From contig CAKRYI010000014.1 in NCBI GenBank assembly GCA_934426825.1, positions 1 through 64,000 on the forward strand: 64,000 nucleotides of DNA, read 5' to 3'. The translations under genes and the position numbers were made by a program. Positions 42,557-51,450 of this stretch are shown here, one piece after another (within the stretch, counting starts at the first letter, position 1; each line of letters opens with the position of its first letter). The notes below the pieces were generated by a model. The model saw nothing but the letters and a program-made list of their open reading frames with translations. It was not told where the DNA came from and did not search any database. The stretch is from an uncultured Acetatifactor sp. Its GTDB lineage: Bacteria; Bacillota; Clostridia; Lachnospirales; Lachnospiraceae.

Positions 42557-43843
42557 ATGAAAGCATATCAGGAATTGAGCAGAGAAGAACTTTTAGCTTT
42601 GAAAGAGCAGCTTAGTGCTGAGTATGAGGATTCCAAGGCGAAGGGACTGAAATTGGATATGTCCAGAGGAAAGCCTGCGGTAACCCAGTTGGATATGGGA
42701 ATGGGATTTTTGGATGCCCTGAATTCCCAGAGCAATATGAAGGCAGAAGACGGTGTGGACGTGCGCAATTACGGTGTACTGGACGGTATCCCGGAGGCAA
42801 AGAAGCTGATGGCAGACATTATGGAAGTCAGCCCTGAAAATGTCATTGTCTGCGGAAATGCCAGCCTGACAATCATGTATGATACGGTTTCCCGCGCTAT
42901 GACCCATGGCATTATGGGTGCTACCCCCTGGTGCAAACTGGATAAAGTGAAATTTTTATGCCCGGCTCCGGGATATGACAGACATTTTGCCATTACACAG
43001 CATTTCGGTATCGAGATGATTACCGTACCCATGACGCCGGAAGGACCGGATATGGATATGGTGGAGAAATTAGTCAGCGAGGACGAGAGCATTAAAGGTA
43101 TCTGGTGTGTACCCAAATACTCCAATCCGCAGGGGTATTCCTATTCTGACGAGACCGTAAAGAGATTTGCGGCACTGAAACCGGCAGCAAAGGATTTCAG
43201 AATTTTCTGGGATAACGCGTATGCCATCCATCATCTGTATGATGACAGACAGGATGAAATTCTGGAAATTTTGAGCGAGTGCGAGAAAGCAGGCAACCCG
43301 GATATGGTATATGAGTTCTGCTCCACCTCCAAAGTAACCTTTGCAGGTTCCGGAATCGCAGCGATTGCCTCCTCTAAGGCGAATCTGGATTCCATTAAGA
43401 AAAGTATGACCATTCAGACCATCGGTTATGATAAAATTAATCAGTTGCGTCATGTCCGTTTCTTTAAGGACATTAACGGTGTTAAGGCGCATATGAAAAA
43501 ACATGCGGATCTTATGCGTCCGAAATTCGAGGCGGTTCTGGCTGTCCTTGACAAGGAACTGACCGGATTGGGAATCGGTACATGGACCAATCCCAACGGC
43601 GGATATTTTATCTCCTTTGATGCTATGGAAGGCTGTGCAAAAGCCATTGTGGCAAAATGTAAGGAAGCAGGCGTGGTTCTGACCGGTGCCGGAGCAACCT
43701 TCCCTTACGGAAAAGACCCGAAAGACAGCAATATCCGTATTGCGCCCTCCTTCCCCACACCGGAGGAAATGGAGCAGGCAACAGATATTTTCGTACTCTG
43801 TGTAAAATTAACCAGCGTGGAGAAACTGTTGGAGAGAGCTTAA
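42557..43843 (+). CDS. Class I aminotransferase of the MocR-related aspartate aminotransferase type
   Basis: A 428-residue PLP enzyme. The schiff-base lysine lies in STSKVTFAGSG, the PLP-binding segment in CGNASLTIMYD, and NPQGY and WDNAYAIHHL correspond to the conserved Asn and Asp/Tyr of fold-type I. The overall pattern, including MSRGKPAVTQLDMG at the N-terminus, fits the Aminotran_MocR (PF12897) group, several of which are aspartate aminotransferases. The exact substrate is not certain. GAGGTAAAC precedes the ATG. Confidence 0.86.
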   Translation: MKAYQELSREELLALKEQLSAEYEDSKAKGLKLDMSRGKPAVTQLDMGMGFLDALNSQSNMKAEDGVDVRNYGVLDGIPEAKKLMADIMEVSPENVIVCGNASLTIMYDTVSRAMTHGIMGATPWCKLDKVKFLCPAPGYDRHFAITQHFGIEMITVPMTPEGPDMDMVEKLVSEDESIKGIWCVPKYSNPQGYSYSDETVKRFAALKPAAKDFRIFWDNAYAIHHLYDDRQDEILEILSECEKAGNPDMVYEFCSTSKVTFAGSGIAAIASSKANLDSIKKSMTIQTIGYDKINQLRHVRFFKDINGVKAHMKKHADLMRPKFEAVLAVLDKELTGLGIGTWTNPNGGYFISFDAMEGCAKAIVAKCKEAGVVLTGAGATFPYGKDPKDSNIRIAPSFPTPEEMEQATDIFVLCVKLTSVEKLLERA

Positions 43844-43867
43844 GATATTTTCTCGGGGTGGTAAAAA

Positions 43868-44401
43868 ATGGAAGAATTTAAGAGATTGAAGAGAGAACTG
43901 GTGGCAAACGGAGCCATCATAGATTATTATCAGGACACCATGCTGATTCCCAACGGAAATGTGGCAAAATGGGACTTTATCGACCACAAGGGAGCAGCAG
44001 CGGTAATTGCGGTAAAAGACGACGGCAAACTTCTTATGGTGCGCCAGTACCGCAATGCTCTGGAGCGGGAGACACTGGAAATTCCCGCCGGAGGATTAAA
44101 CGGCAGGGAGGAGCCTACGGATGTGGCTGCGAAGAGAGAGCTTGAGGAAGAAACAGGCTTTGTCTGCGATAAAGTGGAGTTACTGGTATCCATTTACACC
44201 ACAGTTGCTTTCTGCAATGAAAAAATCGATATTTATGTTGCAAAAGACTTAAAACCGGGACACCAGCATTTGGACGAGGATGAGTTTATCAATGTTGCTG
44301 CCTATTCGGTGGATGAGTTAAAACAGATGATATTGGAAGGGAAGATTCAGGATTCCAAGACAATTTGCGGTATTCTGAGTTATGCTTCAAAATATCTGTA
44401 A
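43868..44401 (+). CDS. nudF: NUDIX hydrolase, ADP-ribose pyrophosphatase type
   Basis: A 177-residue enzyme expected to split ADP-ribose to AMP and ribose-5-phosphate. The NUDIX box is complete: G-REEPTDVAAKRELEEETGF, with REL and EET positioned for metal binding. Upstream IPAGG and downstream STPGF-like YTTVAFCNEKIDIY support the ADP-ribose subgroup. It lies 24 bases after the aminotransferase gene and directly before spoIIM, the order also seen in Bacillus. Confidence 0.9.
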   Translation: MEEFKRLKRELVANGAIIDYYQDTMLIPNGNVAKWDFIDHKGAAAVIAVKDDGKLLMVRQYRNALERETLEIPAGGLNGREEPTDVAAKRELEEETGFVCDKVELLVSIYTTVAFCNEKIDIYVAKDLKPGHQHLDEDEFINVAAYSVDELKQMILEGKIQDSKTICGILSYASKYL

Positions 44402-44411
44402 GGAAAAGAGC

Positions 44412-45095
44412 ATGGGATTCCCGCCTGTTACATATGTATTAATGCAGGGATGTTTACTACCGGCAAAATACGAATGGACGGTGTGGAATATGCGGCTTGG
44501 AAGGTATCGGACAAAAAACGGGAAAATTCCGCTTGCTACGATTTTTGTGGCGGGATTGTTTCTTGGAATGTTAATACTGAATTTTGGAAAGAGCATTTTG
44601 CTGGACAATACGGGATTATTGGATGAATACACTTTGTATCACATGAAATATATGACCGTGGACAGCAGTGCTCTTTTTTATTATGTGCTCAGAAACCGGC
44701 TGGTGAGAGTGTTGGGACTGGCGGTGCTGTCCACCACCTACCTCGGTATGGCGGTGTGCGTGGGATGTGTGTTCTGGTATGGAATGTGTGCGGGAATTTT
44801 CCTGTCAGCGGCCGTGATTCGCTATGGAATCAAAGGAATCCTGTTGGTGCTGGCAGGAATTTTTCCGCAATATCTGATATATGTGCCAATGATGATTTTT
44901 CTGCTGTTGTGGTGCCAGAGACTTTACCGGATGATATATGTGGAAAAAAACAGTGTATCCGGTTTGGACAAATCCCGGTTCCTTCCGAAAGTGATACTGG
45001 AACTTGGGGGCGTTCTACTGGCGCTCCTTGCAGGCTGTGTCGTGGAAAGTTTTCTCAATCCCTATTTAGTCATCGGACTTTTGAAAATTTTCTGA
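44412..45095 (+). CDS. spoIIM: Stage II sporulation protein M-like membrane protein
   Basis: A 227-residue protein with five to six membrane segments. The central region and its VVESFLNPYLV end resemble SpoIIM (DUF95), part of the DMP peptidoglycan hydrolase complex that drives engulfment. The neighbouring nudF gene is the same as in Bacillus, which supports the call. The start is taken at 44412, after AGGAAAAG; an ATG at 44382 inside nudF is the alternative. No fur or xerD follows. Confidence 0.75.
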   Translation: MGFPPVTYVLMQGCLLPAKYEWTVWNMRLGRYRTKNGKIPLATIFVAGLFLGMLILNFGKSILLDNTGLLDEYTLYHMKYMTVDSSALFYYVLRNRLVRVLGLAVLSTTYLGMAVCVGCVFWYGMCAGIFLSAAVIRYGIKGILLVLAGIFPQYLIYVPMMIFLLLWCQRLYRMIYVEKNSVSGLDKSRFLPKVILELGGVLLALLAGCVVESFLNPYLVIGLLKIF

Positions 45096-45104
45096 TGCAG
45101 ACTA

Positions 45105-46133
45105 TCAATCGTACTCTGCAATATCGTAAATCAGCTTTTCGGTGTCGTCCCAGCCGAGGCAGGGGTCGGTGATGGATTTGCCGTATACGCCGCCGCCTAC
45201 TTTCTGGTTGCCCTCCTCAATATAGCTCTCAATCATGATTCCCTTTACCAGGGCGTGAATGTCGGAGTTTAACTTACGGCTGTGCATAACCTCTTTGGTG
45301 ATACGAATCTGCTGCTCAAACTGCTTGTTGGAGTTGGAGTGGTTCGCATCGATGACGCAGGCGGGATTTTTCAAATCCATCTTGCCGTACATCTCCAAAA
45401 GGCGGTTCAAATCCTCATAGTGGTAGTTGGGGATATTCTGTCCGTGCTTGTTGTTGGCACCGCGGAGTACGGTGTGCGCCAAATCATTTCCGGTTGTTTT
45501 TACTTCCCAGCCTCTGTAGATAAAGGAGTGGGGGTGCTGTGCCGCATATACGGAATTTAACATAACGGAAAAGTCACCGCTGGTGGGATTTTTCATTCCG
45601 GCGGGAACGTCAAAGCCGCTGACGGTCAGACGGTGCTGCTGATCCTCCACGGAGCGGGCACCGATTGCCACATAGGAGAGAATGTCGGAGACATATCTCC
45701 AGTTTTCGGGATAAAGCATTTCGTCCGCAGCGGTCAGACCGGTCTCGGAAATGGCACGGATGTGCATTTTACGCATGGCAACAAGGCCTGCCAGAAAATC
45801 CGGCTTTTTCTCAGGGTCGGGCTGGTGCACGATTCCCTTGTAGCCTTCTCCGGTGGTACGGGGTTTGTTGGTGTAGATTCTGGGAATCAGAATCAGTTTG
45901 TCCTTTACCTTTTCATTTACTTTCGCGAGACGGTTTACATAGTCGCATACGGAATCTTCGTTGTCTGCGGAACAGGGACCGATGACAACCAGAAATTTAT
46001 TGCTCTTGCCGGTGATAACATCACGGATTTCGGCGTCCCTTTCTTCCTTTACCTTAACCAATGCGGGAGGAAGAGGATATTCTTCTTTGATTTCTGCCGG
46101 GGTAGGCAGCTTTTTGATAAATTCAAAACTCAT
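45105..46133 (-). CDS. aroF: 3-deoxy-7-phosphoheptulonate (DAHP) synthase, AroG type
   Basis: A 342-residue class I DAHP synthase, first enzyme of aromatic amino acid synthesis from PEP and erythrose-4-phosphate. Visible motifs are VVIGPCSADN with the metal-binding Cys, IPRIYTNKPRTTGEGYKG, NPTSGDFSVMLN, DANHSNSNKQ with metal His, and MIESYIEEGNQ. The ATG at 46133 gives the normal family N-terminus. The upstream 59 codons in frame overlap the promoter. Convergent with spoIIM, 9 bases apart. Which feedback-inhibition type it is cannot be told. Confidence 0.94.
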   Translation of the reverse strand: MSFEFIKKLPTPAEIKEEYPLPPALVKVKEERDAEIRDVITGKSNKFLVVIGPCSADNEDSVCDYVNRLAKVNEKVKDKLILIPRIYTNKPRTTGEGYKGIVHQPDPEKKPDFLAGLVAMRKMHIRAISETGLTAADEMLYPENWRYVSDILSYVAIGARSVEDQQHRLTVSGFDVPAGMKNPTSGDFSVMLNSVYAAQHPHSFIYRGWEVKTTGNDLAHTVLRGANNKHGQNIPNYHYEDLNRLLEMYGKMDLKNPACVIDANHSNSNKQFEQQIRITKEVMHSRKLNSDIHALVKGIMIESYIEEGNQKVGGGVYGKSITDPCLGWDDTEKLIYDIAEYD

Positions 46134-46220
46134 TGTATCATACCTTGCCTGAATAAAGCCCTTTCTTGTTCTGTAGTATGCGTGGGATGCCGTCAGAGTG
46201 CGTACCCCACACTTTGTTGT

Positions 46221-46249
46221 ATTATAGTATAAATAAAATGCAAAGGCAA
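46221..46249 (-). promoter_or_regulatory. DAHP synthase promoter
   Basis: Minus strand TTGCCT (46249-46244), 17-base spacer, TATAAT (46226-46221). Confidence 0.75.
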
Positions 46250-46270
46250 GATTTTTCAGATGACAGTCAG

Positions 46271-46294
46271 ACTTGTGCATTATATTGCACAAGT
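46271..46294. promoter_or_regulatory. Palindrome upstream of the DAHP synthase promoter
   Basis: ACTTGTGCA and TGCACAAGT, 9-bp perfect arms with a 6-base AT spacer, centred about 35 bases upstream of the -35. The position suits an activator or upstream repressor site. The protein that binds it is unknown. Confidence 0.5.
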
Positions 46295-46385
46295 ACAGAA
46301 ATAAATACAAAACAGTGCAAGATAATACATGAAATGATTAAAATAATACATTTTCAATTTCACAATCTCAGTGTATAGTATTACT

Positions 46386-46455
46386 TGTGTTTAGATAACT
46401 AAACCTCCCCTTTTTTTGGACAACATCCACTCCCCAAGGATGTTGTCTTTTTTTG
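46386..46455 (+). ncRNA. Candidate C-rich small RNA
   Basis: A promoter-like TTTTCA (46351-46356), 17 bases, TATAGT (46374-46379) precedes a short hairpin GTTTAG-ATAA-CTAAAC (46389-46404), an unpaired CCTCCCC, and a strong terminator, GACAACATCC/GGATGTTGTC (46419-46447) followed by TTTTTTT. No plus-strand gene precedes it, so the terminator must serve a short RNA. The terminator loop also carries CTCCCC. Confidence 0.5.
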
Positions 46456-46653
46456 CAAAAAAATATCGGCGGCAGTCTCCCAAGATTCAAAAGCTCTGTA
46501 TACATATTTTAGATAGTCTAAAATAAACCCCTGAAATTGGAACAAAAATTTACGATGTCTATAATCGACCATATATGGACTAAAAACATATGCCACATTT
46601 TGTAAAATATCGACAGATACCATGGAAATGAGTCGTGTTTGAGGGGAAATGGC

Positions 46654-46896
46654 ATGAAAATGGAGGAAGCGGTTATCAACCGAATTAAAAGTTTGTGTCG
46701 GGAGGAGAAGATTTCAATGAATCGTCTTGCTTATATATCCGGCGTGGCGCCCTCCACTGTGAAAAACATTATGTATGGAAACAGTGAAAATACAGGTGTG
46801 GTAACGATTGCTAAATTGTGTAACGGTTTGGAAGTATCGGTGCGGGATTTCTTTAATGATGAATTGTTTGAAACGTTAGAACAGGAGATAGAGTAG
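46654..46896 (+). CDS. Small XRE-family regulator
   Basis: An 80-residue single-domain helix-turn-helix protein: the pattern KISMNRLAYISGVAPSTVKNI followed by GVVTIAKLCNGLEVSVRDFF is a complete Cro/CI fold (written in parts). GAGGGG precedes the ATG at 46654. No clear operator or partner gene is seen. It could respond to a chromosomal signal or be a remnant of a mobile element, but its composition matches its neighbours. Confidence 0.85.
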   Translation: MKMEEAVINRIKSLCREEKISMNRLAYISGVAPSTVKNIMYGNSENTGVVTIAKLCNGLEVSVRDFFNDELFETLEQEIE

Positions 46897-47055
46897 GCGG
46901 ACAGACGTCAACCGGACACCGGACAGGCAAAAGAAGAAATAACGAAGAATTGGCAAAAAGCAGAACCACTATTTTTTGCCTAGAGACAATAACATGATGC
47001 GACTAAACGATATCCACAATATGCGATAAAATGCAAAACAAGAAGGAGAGAAGGT

Positions 47056-47277
47056 ATGTTTCGTTGTAAATTTGCGGATGTGGTAATCGCATCTGCGGGG
47101 TATGATGCACTGTGTGCAACATTGGAGATTGAGTTTTCCGGTGACGGACAGGTATGGCAGTATGTCGGGGTGCCGGAGGAGTTATGGTACCGGTTCAGGC
47201 AGGAAAGAATGCCTGAAAAATTTTTTCATTACCATATAAAGGGGTGTTATCAGGAAAAGAGAATTTTGCCCGAATAA
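47056..47277 (+). CDS. KTSC-domain small protein
   Basis: A 73-residue protein. The features AGYDALCATLEIEF, WQYVGVPEELW and the end FFHYHIKGCYQ match the KTSC domain, usually associated with RNA-processing or nucleic-acid enzymes and found as stand-alone proteins. AAGGAGAGAAGG precedes the ATG. Function unknown. Confidence 0.75.
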   Translation: MFRCKFADVVIASAGYDALCATLEIEFSGDGQVWQYVGVPEELWYRFRQERMPEKFFHYHIKGCYQEKRILPE

Positions 47278-47293
47278 GAGGGGCAGAGAATGT

Positions 47294-47322
47294 TTGCCTT
47301 TTTAGAGGGAATATGCTATACT
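47294..47322 (+). promoter_or_regulatory. Promoter of the deacetylase-bactofilin operon
   Basis: TTGCCT (47294-47299), 17-base spacer, TATACT (47317-47322). Confidence 0.68.
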
Positions 47323-47381
47323 GTTACGGAATGTGAATAGTCTGCGGTTTGCACAGACTGTAAAAGAGAATGTGAGAGAAG

Positions 47382-48341
47382 ATGTCAGAAGCGGGTAATC
47401 GAACACCGGAAGCCAGAAAAAAACGTGTGCGAAGATTAAAAAAGATTATCATACTGGTACTGATGCTGTCCATAGCGATTCCGTGGGTGGCGTGCGGCGT
47501 CCTTTTTATAAAGGTGAACAAGATAAACCAAACCTTGGAGGAAATGTCGGAGCGGTTGGAAAAACTAGCCGATATGCAGCAGGTTCAGGCAGAGCAGAGC
47601 GTCCTTAAGGAAGAGACGGTGCCGGCAGCGGAAAATCCTTCCGACGAAGAGGATGAGGCGGAAGGGACGGAGCCGGTTCCCGAAGAGGAAAAAATCAGCG
47701 GAAGAAAGGTGTATCTTACCTTTGACGACGGACCAAGCATTTACACGGAAGAAATCCTTAATATATTGGAACAATATGATGTGAAGGCAACCTTTTTCGT
47801 TGTGGGAAAGGAAGACGAGGCTTCGAAAGTGGCTTTGCAGAAGATTGTGGACGGGGGTCACACTCTTGGAATGCACTCTTACAGTCATAAGTACAGGGAG
47901 CTGTACGAATCACTGGACAGCTTCACGGAGGATTTTCAAATGCTCCGGAATTATCTGTATGACGTAACGGGACAGACGAGTATGTTTTACCGCTTTCCTG
48001 GAGGAAGCTCCAACACGGTGAGCAAGATTGATATGCAGGAATTTGCCGGGTATCTGACGGACGAAGGAGTTACCTTCTTTGACTGGAATATCTCTTCCGG
48101 TGACGGCGGGAGCGTGGTGCTTCCGGTGGAAACACTGGTGGAGAATTGCACGAAGAATGTCGAACAGTGGAACAATGCGGTTATTCTCATGCACGATTCG
48201 GCAGAAAAGCCAACGACGGTGGAAGCGCTGCCTGCTATCATAGAAACCATACAGGCGATGGAGGATACGGAAATTCTGCCGATTACGGAAGATACCGTAC
48301 CAATACAGCACATACATATGAATACCAAAGTAAAAGAATAA
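47382..48341 (+). CDS. Membrane-anchored polysaccharide (peptidoglycan) deacetylase
   Basis: A 319-residue protein with a basic N-terminus, one membrane helix (about 25-45), a coiled-coil and acidic linker (about 47-105) and an extracellular NodB/CE4 domain (about 108-310). Motif 1 TFDDGPS (catalytic and metal Asp), motif 2 HSYSH (metal His), motif 3 RFPGGSS, motif 4 DWNISSGDG and motif 5 ILMHDS are all complete, so the enzyme is probably active on peptidoglycan GlcNAc. It is followed 18 bases later by bactofilin. Confidence 0.9.
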   Translation: MSEAGNRTPEARKKRVRRLKKIIILVLMLSIAIPWVACGVLFIKVNKINQTLEEMSERLEKLADMQQVQAEQSVLKEETVPAAENPSDEEDEAEGTEPVPEEEKISGRKVYLTFDDGPSIYTEEILNILEQYDVKATFFVVGKEDEASKVALQKIVDGGHTLGMHSYSHKYRELYESLDSFTEDFQMLRNYLYDVTGQTSMFYRFPGGSSNTVSKIDMQEFAGYLTDEGVTFFDWNISSGDGGSVVLPVETLVENCTKNVEQWNNAVILMHDSAEKPTTVEALPAIIETIQAMEDTEILPITEDTVPIQHIHMNTKVKE

Positions 48342-48359
48342 ATGGAGGGATAAATTACT

Positions 48360-49316
48360 ATGGGTTTTTTCTCGGATTTAAAAGAGGATTTGTCACAGGC
48401 GGTAAATGAACTGATACCGGACGGGGGTGACGAAACTGCAAATGAGGCTGCGGACAAGTACGAAAACAAACCGGTATCTCTGGATGAAATGCTCCAGAAT
48501 ATTGATTCTGTCGAAATCCCGGAGGAAGAGCAGGATGTGACGGCGGAGGCTCCCGAACAGGAGGAGGAACTGACCGAAGAGGCAGAGACGGATACCGCAG
48601 AGGAGGAAGCGGAGGAAGAGGACGCACAGGAAGACGAAGCGCAGGAAGCCGATGCACAGGAGAGCGAAACCTTTGCGGCAGAGAACACTGAGGAAGCAAA
48701 GGAAGAGGCTTCGGATTGGGATTTGGAAGGTCTTTTGGAGAATGCCCTGACAGACGAAGAGGCACAGCCGGAAGAGAAAACAGAAGAAAACAGAGGAGAG
48801 GGTAAAACAATGGAATTTAACAGCAACAGACAGGTAGCAGATGAAACTTCTATTATTACAGCGGGAATGTCCATTACCGGTGACATTATTTCAGAGGGTT
48901 CTTTGGACATTATCGGTAACGTAAACGGTAATATTGATATTATGGGTAAGTTAAACATTACCGGACATATCACCGGAAATTCCAAGGCAGCGGAAATTTT
49001 TGCGGAAGGTGCCAAGATTAACGGTGAGATTGTCAGCGACGGCGCAGTAAAAATCGGTGCCAGCACGGTTATCGTAGGAAACATTGTAGCTACCAGCGCT
49101 GCCATTGCAGGTGCTGTAAAGGGTGATATTGATGTGAAGGGTCCGGTTATTCTGGACGCATCCGCTATTGTTATGGGTAACATTAAGTCCAAGTCCGTAC
49201 AGATTAACAACGGTGCGGTTATCGAGGGTATGTGCTCCCAGTGCTATGCAGATGTCAGCCCTACCTCCTTCTTTGAAAATTATAAGGTTGAGACAAAGAA
49301 AGACAAGACAAAATAG
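48360..49316 (+). CDS. Bactofilin family cytoskeletal protein with long acidic N-terminus
   Basis: A 318-residue protein. The C-terminal part (about 165-300) is a bactofilin (DUF583) right-handed beta helix, with repeats such as GSLDIIGNVNGNID and ASAIVMGNIKSKSVQ. The N-terminal 150 residues are disordered and extremely acidic, with long Glu/Asp/Ala runs, which is unusual for the family. Bactofilins form polymers that localise cell-wall enzymes, and the adjacent deacetylase gene may be a client. A second in-frame ATG (near 48810) would give just the bactofilin core. Confidence 0.88.
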   Translation: MGFFSDLKEDLSQAVNELIPDGGDETANEAADKYENKPVSLDEMLQNIDSVEIPEEEQDVTAEAPEQEEELTEEAETDTAEEEAEEEDAQEDEAQEADAQESETFAAENTEEAKEEASDWDLEGLLENALTDEEAQPEEKTEENRGEGKTMEFNSNRQVADETSIITAGMSITGDIISEGSLDIIGNVNGNIDIMGKLNITGHITGNSKAAEIFAEGAKINGEIVSDGAVKIGASTVIVGNIVATSAAIAGAVKGDIDVKGPVILDASAIVMGNIKSKSVQINNGAVIEGMCSQCYADVSPTSFFENYKVETKKDKTK

Positions 49317-49343
49317 GATAAGTCAAAATAGGAGTAGACGGTT

Positions 49344-50039
49344 ATGCGCAGAATATTACTGAAACTGAGCGGAGAGGCTCTTGCAGGAGAAAAAAAGACA
49401 GGATTTGATGAGGAAACCGTGCGCAAGGTTGCCATGCAGGTAAAAGAACTTGTGGACGAGGGAATGCAGGTCGGTATTGTGATTGGCGGCGGCAATTTCT
49501 GGAGAGGCCGTTCCAGTGAAAATATTGACAGAACCAAGGCAGACCAGATTGGTATGCTCGCAACGGTTATGAACTGTATTTATGTATCTGAGATTTTCCG
49601 CAGCGTGGGAATGATGACAAACATACTCACTCCGTTTGAGTGTGGTTCCTTTACCAAGCTGTTTTCCAAGGACAGGGCAAATAAGTATTTTGAAAAGGGC
49701 ATGGTAGTGTTCTTTGCAGGCGGAACGGGACATCCGTATTTTTCCACGGATACCGGTGTGGTACTGCGTGCAATCGAGGTGGATGCAGACGTGATTCTGC
49801 TTGCCAAATCCATTGACGGAGTATATGATGATGACCCTTGCAAAAATCCGGCAGCCAAGAAGTATGATTCCGTATCGATTGATGATGTGATTGCACAGAA
49901 TCTGCAGGTAGTGGATATGACGGCTTCTATTTTGGCAAGAGACAACAAAATGCCCATGTGGGTGTTTGGACTGAACGAAGAGAACAGTATCGTAAATACG
50001 GTAAAGGGCAAGTTTAACGGAACCAAAGTAACGGTATAA
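49344..50039 (+). CDS. pyrH: UMP kinase
   Basis: A 231-residue hexameric kinase that makes UDP. Visible landmarks: LLKLSGEAL at the N-terminus, VIGGGNFWRG, DQIGMLATVMN, and VFFAGGTGHPYFSTDT, plus VDADVILLAKSIDGVYDDDP. Followed by frr, the near-universal arrangement. Confidence 0.97.
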   Translation: MRRILLKLSGEALAGEKKTGFDEETVRKVAMQVKELVDEGMQVGIVIGGGNFWRGRSSENIDRTKADQIGMLATVMNCIYVSEIFRSVGMMTNILTPFECGSFTKLFSKDRANKYFEKGMVVFFAGGTGHPYFSTDTGVVLRAIEVDADVILLAKSIDGVYDDDPCKNPAAKKYDSVSIDDVIAQNLQVVDMTASILARDNKMPMWVFGLNEENSIVNTVKGKFNGTKVTV

Positions 50040-50086
50040 AGTTACAGCTTAAATATAGAAATAAACGAAGTGACAATGGAGGGACT

Positions 50087-50638
50087 ATGGACGCTAGATT
50101 ACAGCAGTACGAAGACAAAATGAAAAAGGCATTTGATTTTTTGGAGGCAGATTTTGCGGCAATCCGCGCAGGACGTGCCAATCCTCATGTTTTGGATAAA
50201 CTGAGAGTGGATTACTACGGAACACCTACCCCGATTCAGCAGGTGGGCAATGTTACGGTTCCCGAAGCCCGCATTATCCAGATTGCTCCCTGGGAGAAGA
50301 GTCTGCTTAAGGAAATCGAGAAGGCAATTCTGACCTCTGACATCGGAATCAATCCTACGAATGACGGTAATGTGATTCGTCTGGTATTTCCGGAACTTAC
50401 GGAGGAACGCAGAAAAGACCTTGTAAAAGAGGTAAAGAAAAAAGGTGAAGAGGGCAAAGTCGCTGTCCGCAATATCAGAAGAGACGGCAACGACGCCTTT
50501 AAGAAACTGGCTAAAACAGAAGTTTCTGAGGATGAAATCAAGGATATGGAGGATCAGCTTCAGAAACTTACCGACAAGTACATCAAGGATATTGATTCTT
50601 TGATTGATACCAAATCCAAGGAAATTATGACAGTCTAA
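50087..50638 (+). CDS. frr: Ribosome recycling factor
   Basis: A 183-residue two-domain protein with RAGRANPHVLDKLRVDYYGTPTPI near the start (written as the family hallmark region, residues 24-47), LTEERRKDLVKEVKK, and NIRRDGNDAFKKL. It splits post-termination ribosomes with EF-G. AATGGAGGGAC precedes the ATG. Confidence 0.97.
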   Translation: MDARLQQYEDKMKKAFDFLEADFAAIRAGRANPHVLDKLRVDYYGTPTPIQQVGNVTVPEARIIQIAPWEKSLLKEIEKAILTSDIGINPTNDGNVIRLVFPELTEERRKDLVKEVKKKGEEGKVAVRNIRRDGNDAFKKLAKTEVSEDEIKDMEDQLQKLTDKYIKDIDSLIDTKSKEIMTV

Positions 50639-50649
50639 TGCAAACTGCG

Positions 50650-50684
50650 GGGGCGGAAATGCGAGAGCTTATCCGCCCCTTTTC
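50650..50684 (+). terminator. Terminator after frr
   Basis: GGGGCGGA pairs with TCCGCCCC, followed by TTTTCT. It separates pyrH-frr from the uppS operon. Confidence 0.75.
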
Positions 50685-50726
50685 TGCCATTTAGAGAATA
50701 CAAAAACGGTGGGAATGGAGAAGATT

Positions 50727-51446
50727 ATGGAAAAGGAATGGAAAATGCCGAGGCATGTGGCTATCATTCTGGACGGAAACGGAAGATGGGCAAAATCCAA
50801 AGGAATGCCCCGCAACTACGGACATGTGCAGGGAGCCAAGACGGTGGAGACCATCTGCGAGGAAGCATACCGGATGGGGATTCAGTATTTAACCGTCTAC
50901 GCTTTCTCCACGGAAAACTGGAATCGTCCGAAGGATGAAGTGGACGCTTTGATGAAGCTGCTTCGCAATTATATGAAAACCTGCCTTAAGACCGCAGAGA
51001 AAAACAGAATGTGTGTGAGGGTGCTCGGAGAAAAATCCAGACTGGATGAGGACATCAGAACACGCATTGCGGAACTGGAGGAGGCAACGAAAAATAACGA
51101 CGGACTTCACTTCCAGATTGCCATCAATTACGGCGGCAGGGACGAGATTGTCCGTGCCATGAAAAAGATGTCCGAAAAGGTGGCTTTGGGCGAGTTAAAA
51201 CCGGAGGATATTACGGAGCAGTGCGTGGAACAGTATCTGGACACGGCGGGGATTCCCGACCCTGACCTGCTGATTCGCACCTGCAACGAGGAGAGAATTT
51301 CCAATTTCCTCTTATGGCAGCTTGCTTATACGGAATTTTATTTTACGCCGGTTCCATGGCCGGATTTCACGAAAGAAGAATTGATGAAAGCCGTTGAGGC
51401 ATATAATCATAGAGACAGAAGATACGGTGGGTTGAAGGAGGAATAA
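50727..51446 (+). CDS. uppS: Isoprenyl transferase (undecaprenyl diphosphate synthase)
   Basis: A 239-residue cis-prenyltransferase with HVAIILDGNGRWAK (catalytic Asp), GHVQGAKTVE, YAFSTENWNRP, and the C-terminal PDLLIRTCNEERISNFLLWQ. It makes the lipid carrier for cell-wall synthesis. The ATG at 50727 follows GGAGAAG; a GTG six codons upstream is possible. First gene of the uppS-cdsA-dxr-rseP cluster. Confidence 0.96.
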   Translation: MEKEWKMPRHVAIILDGNGRWAKSKGMPRNYGHVQGAKTVETICEEAYRMGIQYLTVYAFSTENWNRPKDEVDALMKLLRNYMKTCLKTAEKNRMCVRVLGEKSRLDEDIRTRIAELEEATKNNDGLHFQIAINYGGRDEIVRAMKKMSEKVALGELKPEDITEQCVEQYLDTAGIPDPDLLIRTCNEERISNFLLWQLAYTEFYFTPVPWPDFTKEELMKAVEAYNHRDRRYGGLKEE

Positions 51447-51450
51447 CCTT

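Larger units (their letters stand above)
46134..46653. other. Intergenic region with divergent signals
   Basis: About 520 bases without a protein gene. It holds the DAHP synthase promoter (46221-46249, minus), a palindrome (46271-46294), a candidate small RNA (46386-46455, plus) and an AT-rich stretch before the XRE gene. Confidence 0.6.

Noticed and set aside
47987..49210. 407-codon Ser/Ala-rich minus-strand frame
   Set aside because: Shadow of the deacetylase and bactofilin genes; the Ser/Ala richness is the complement of the Glu-rich segment.
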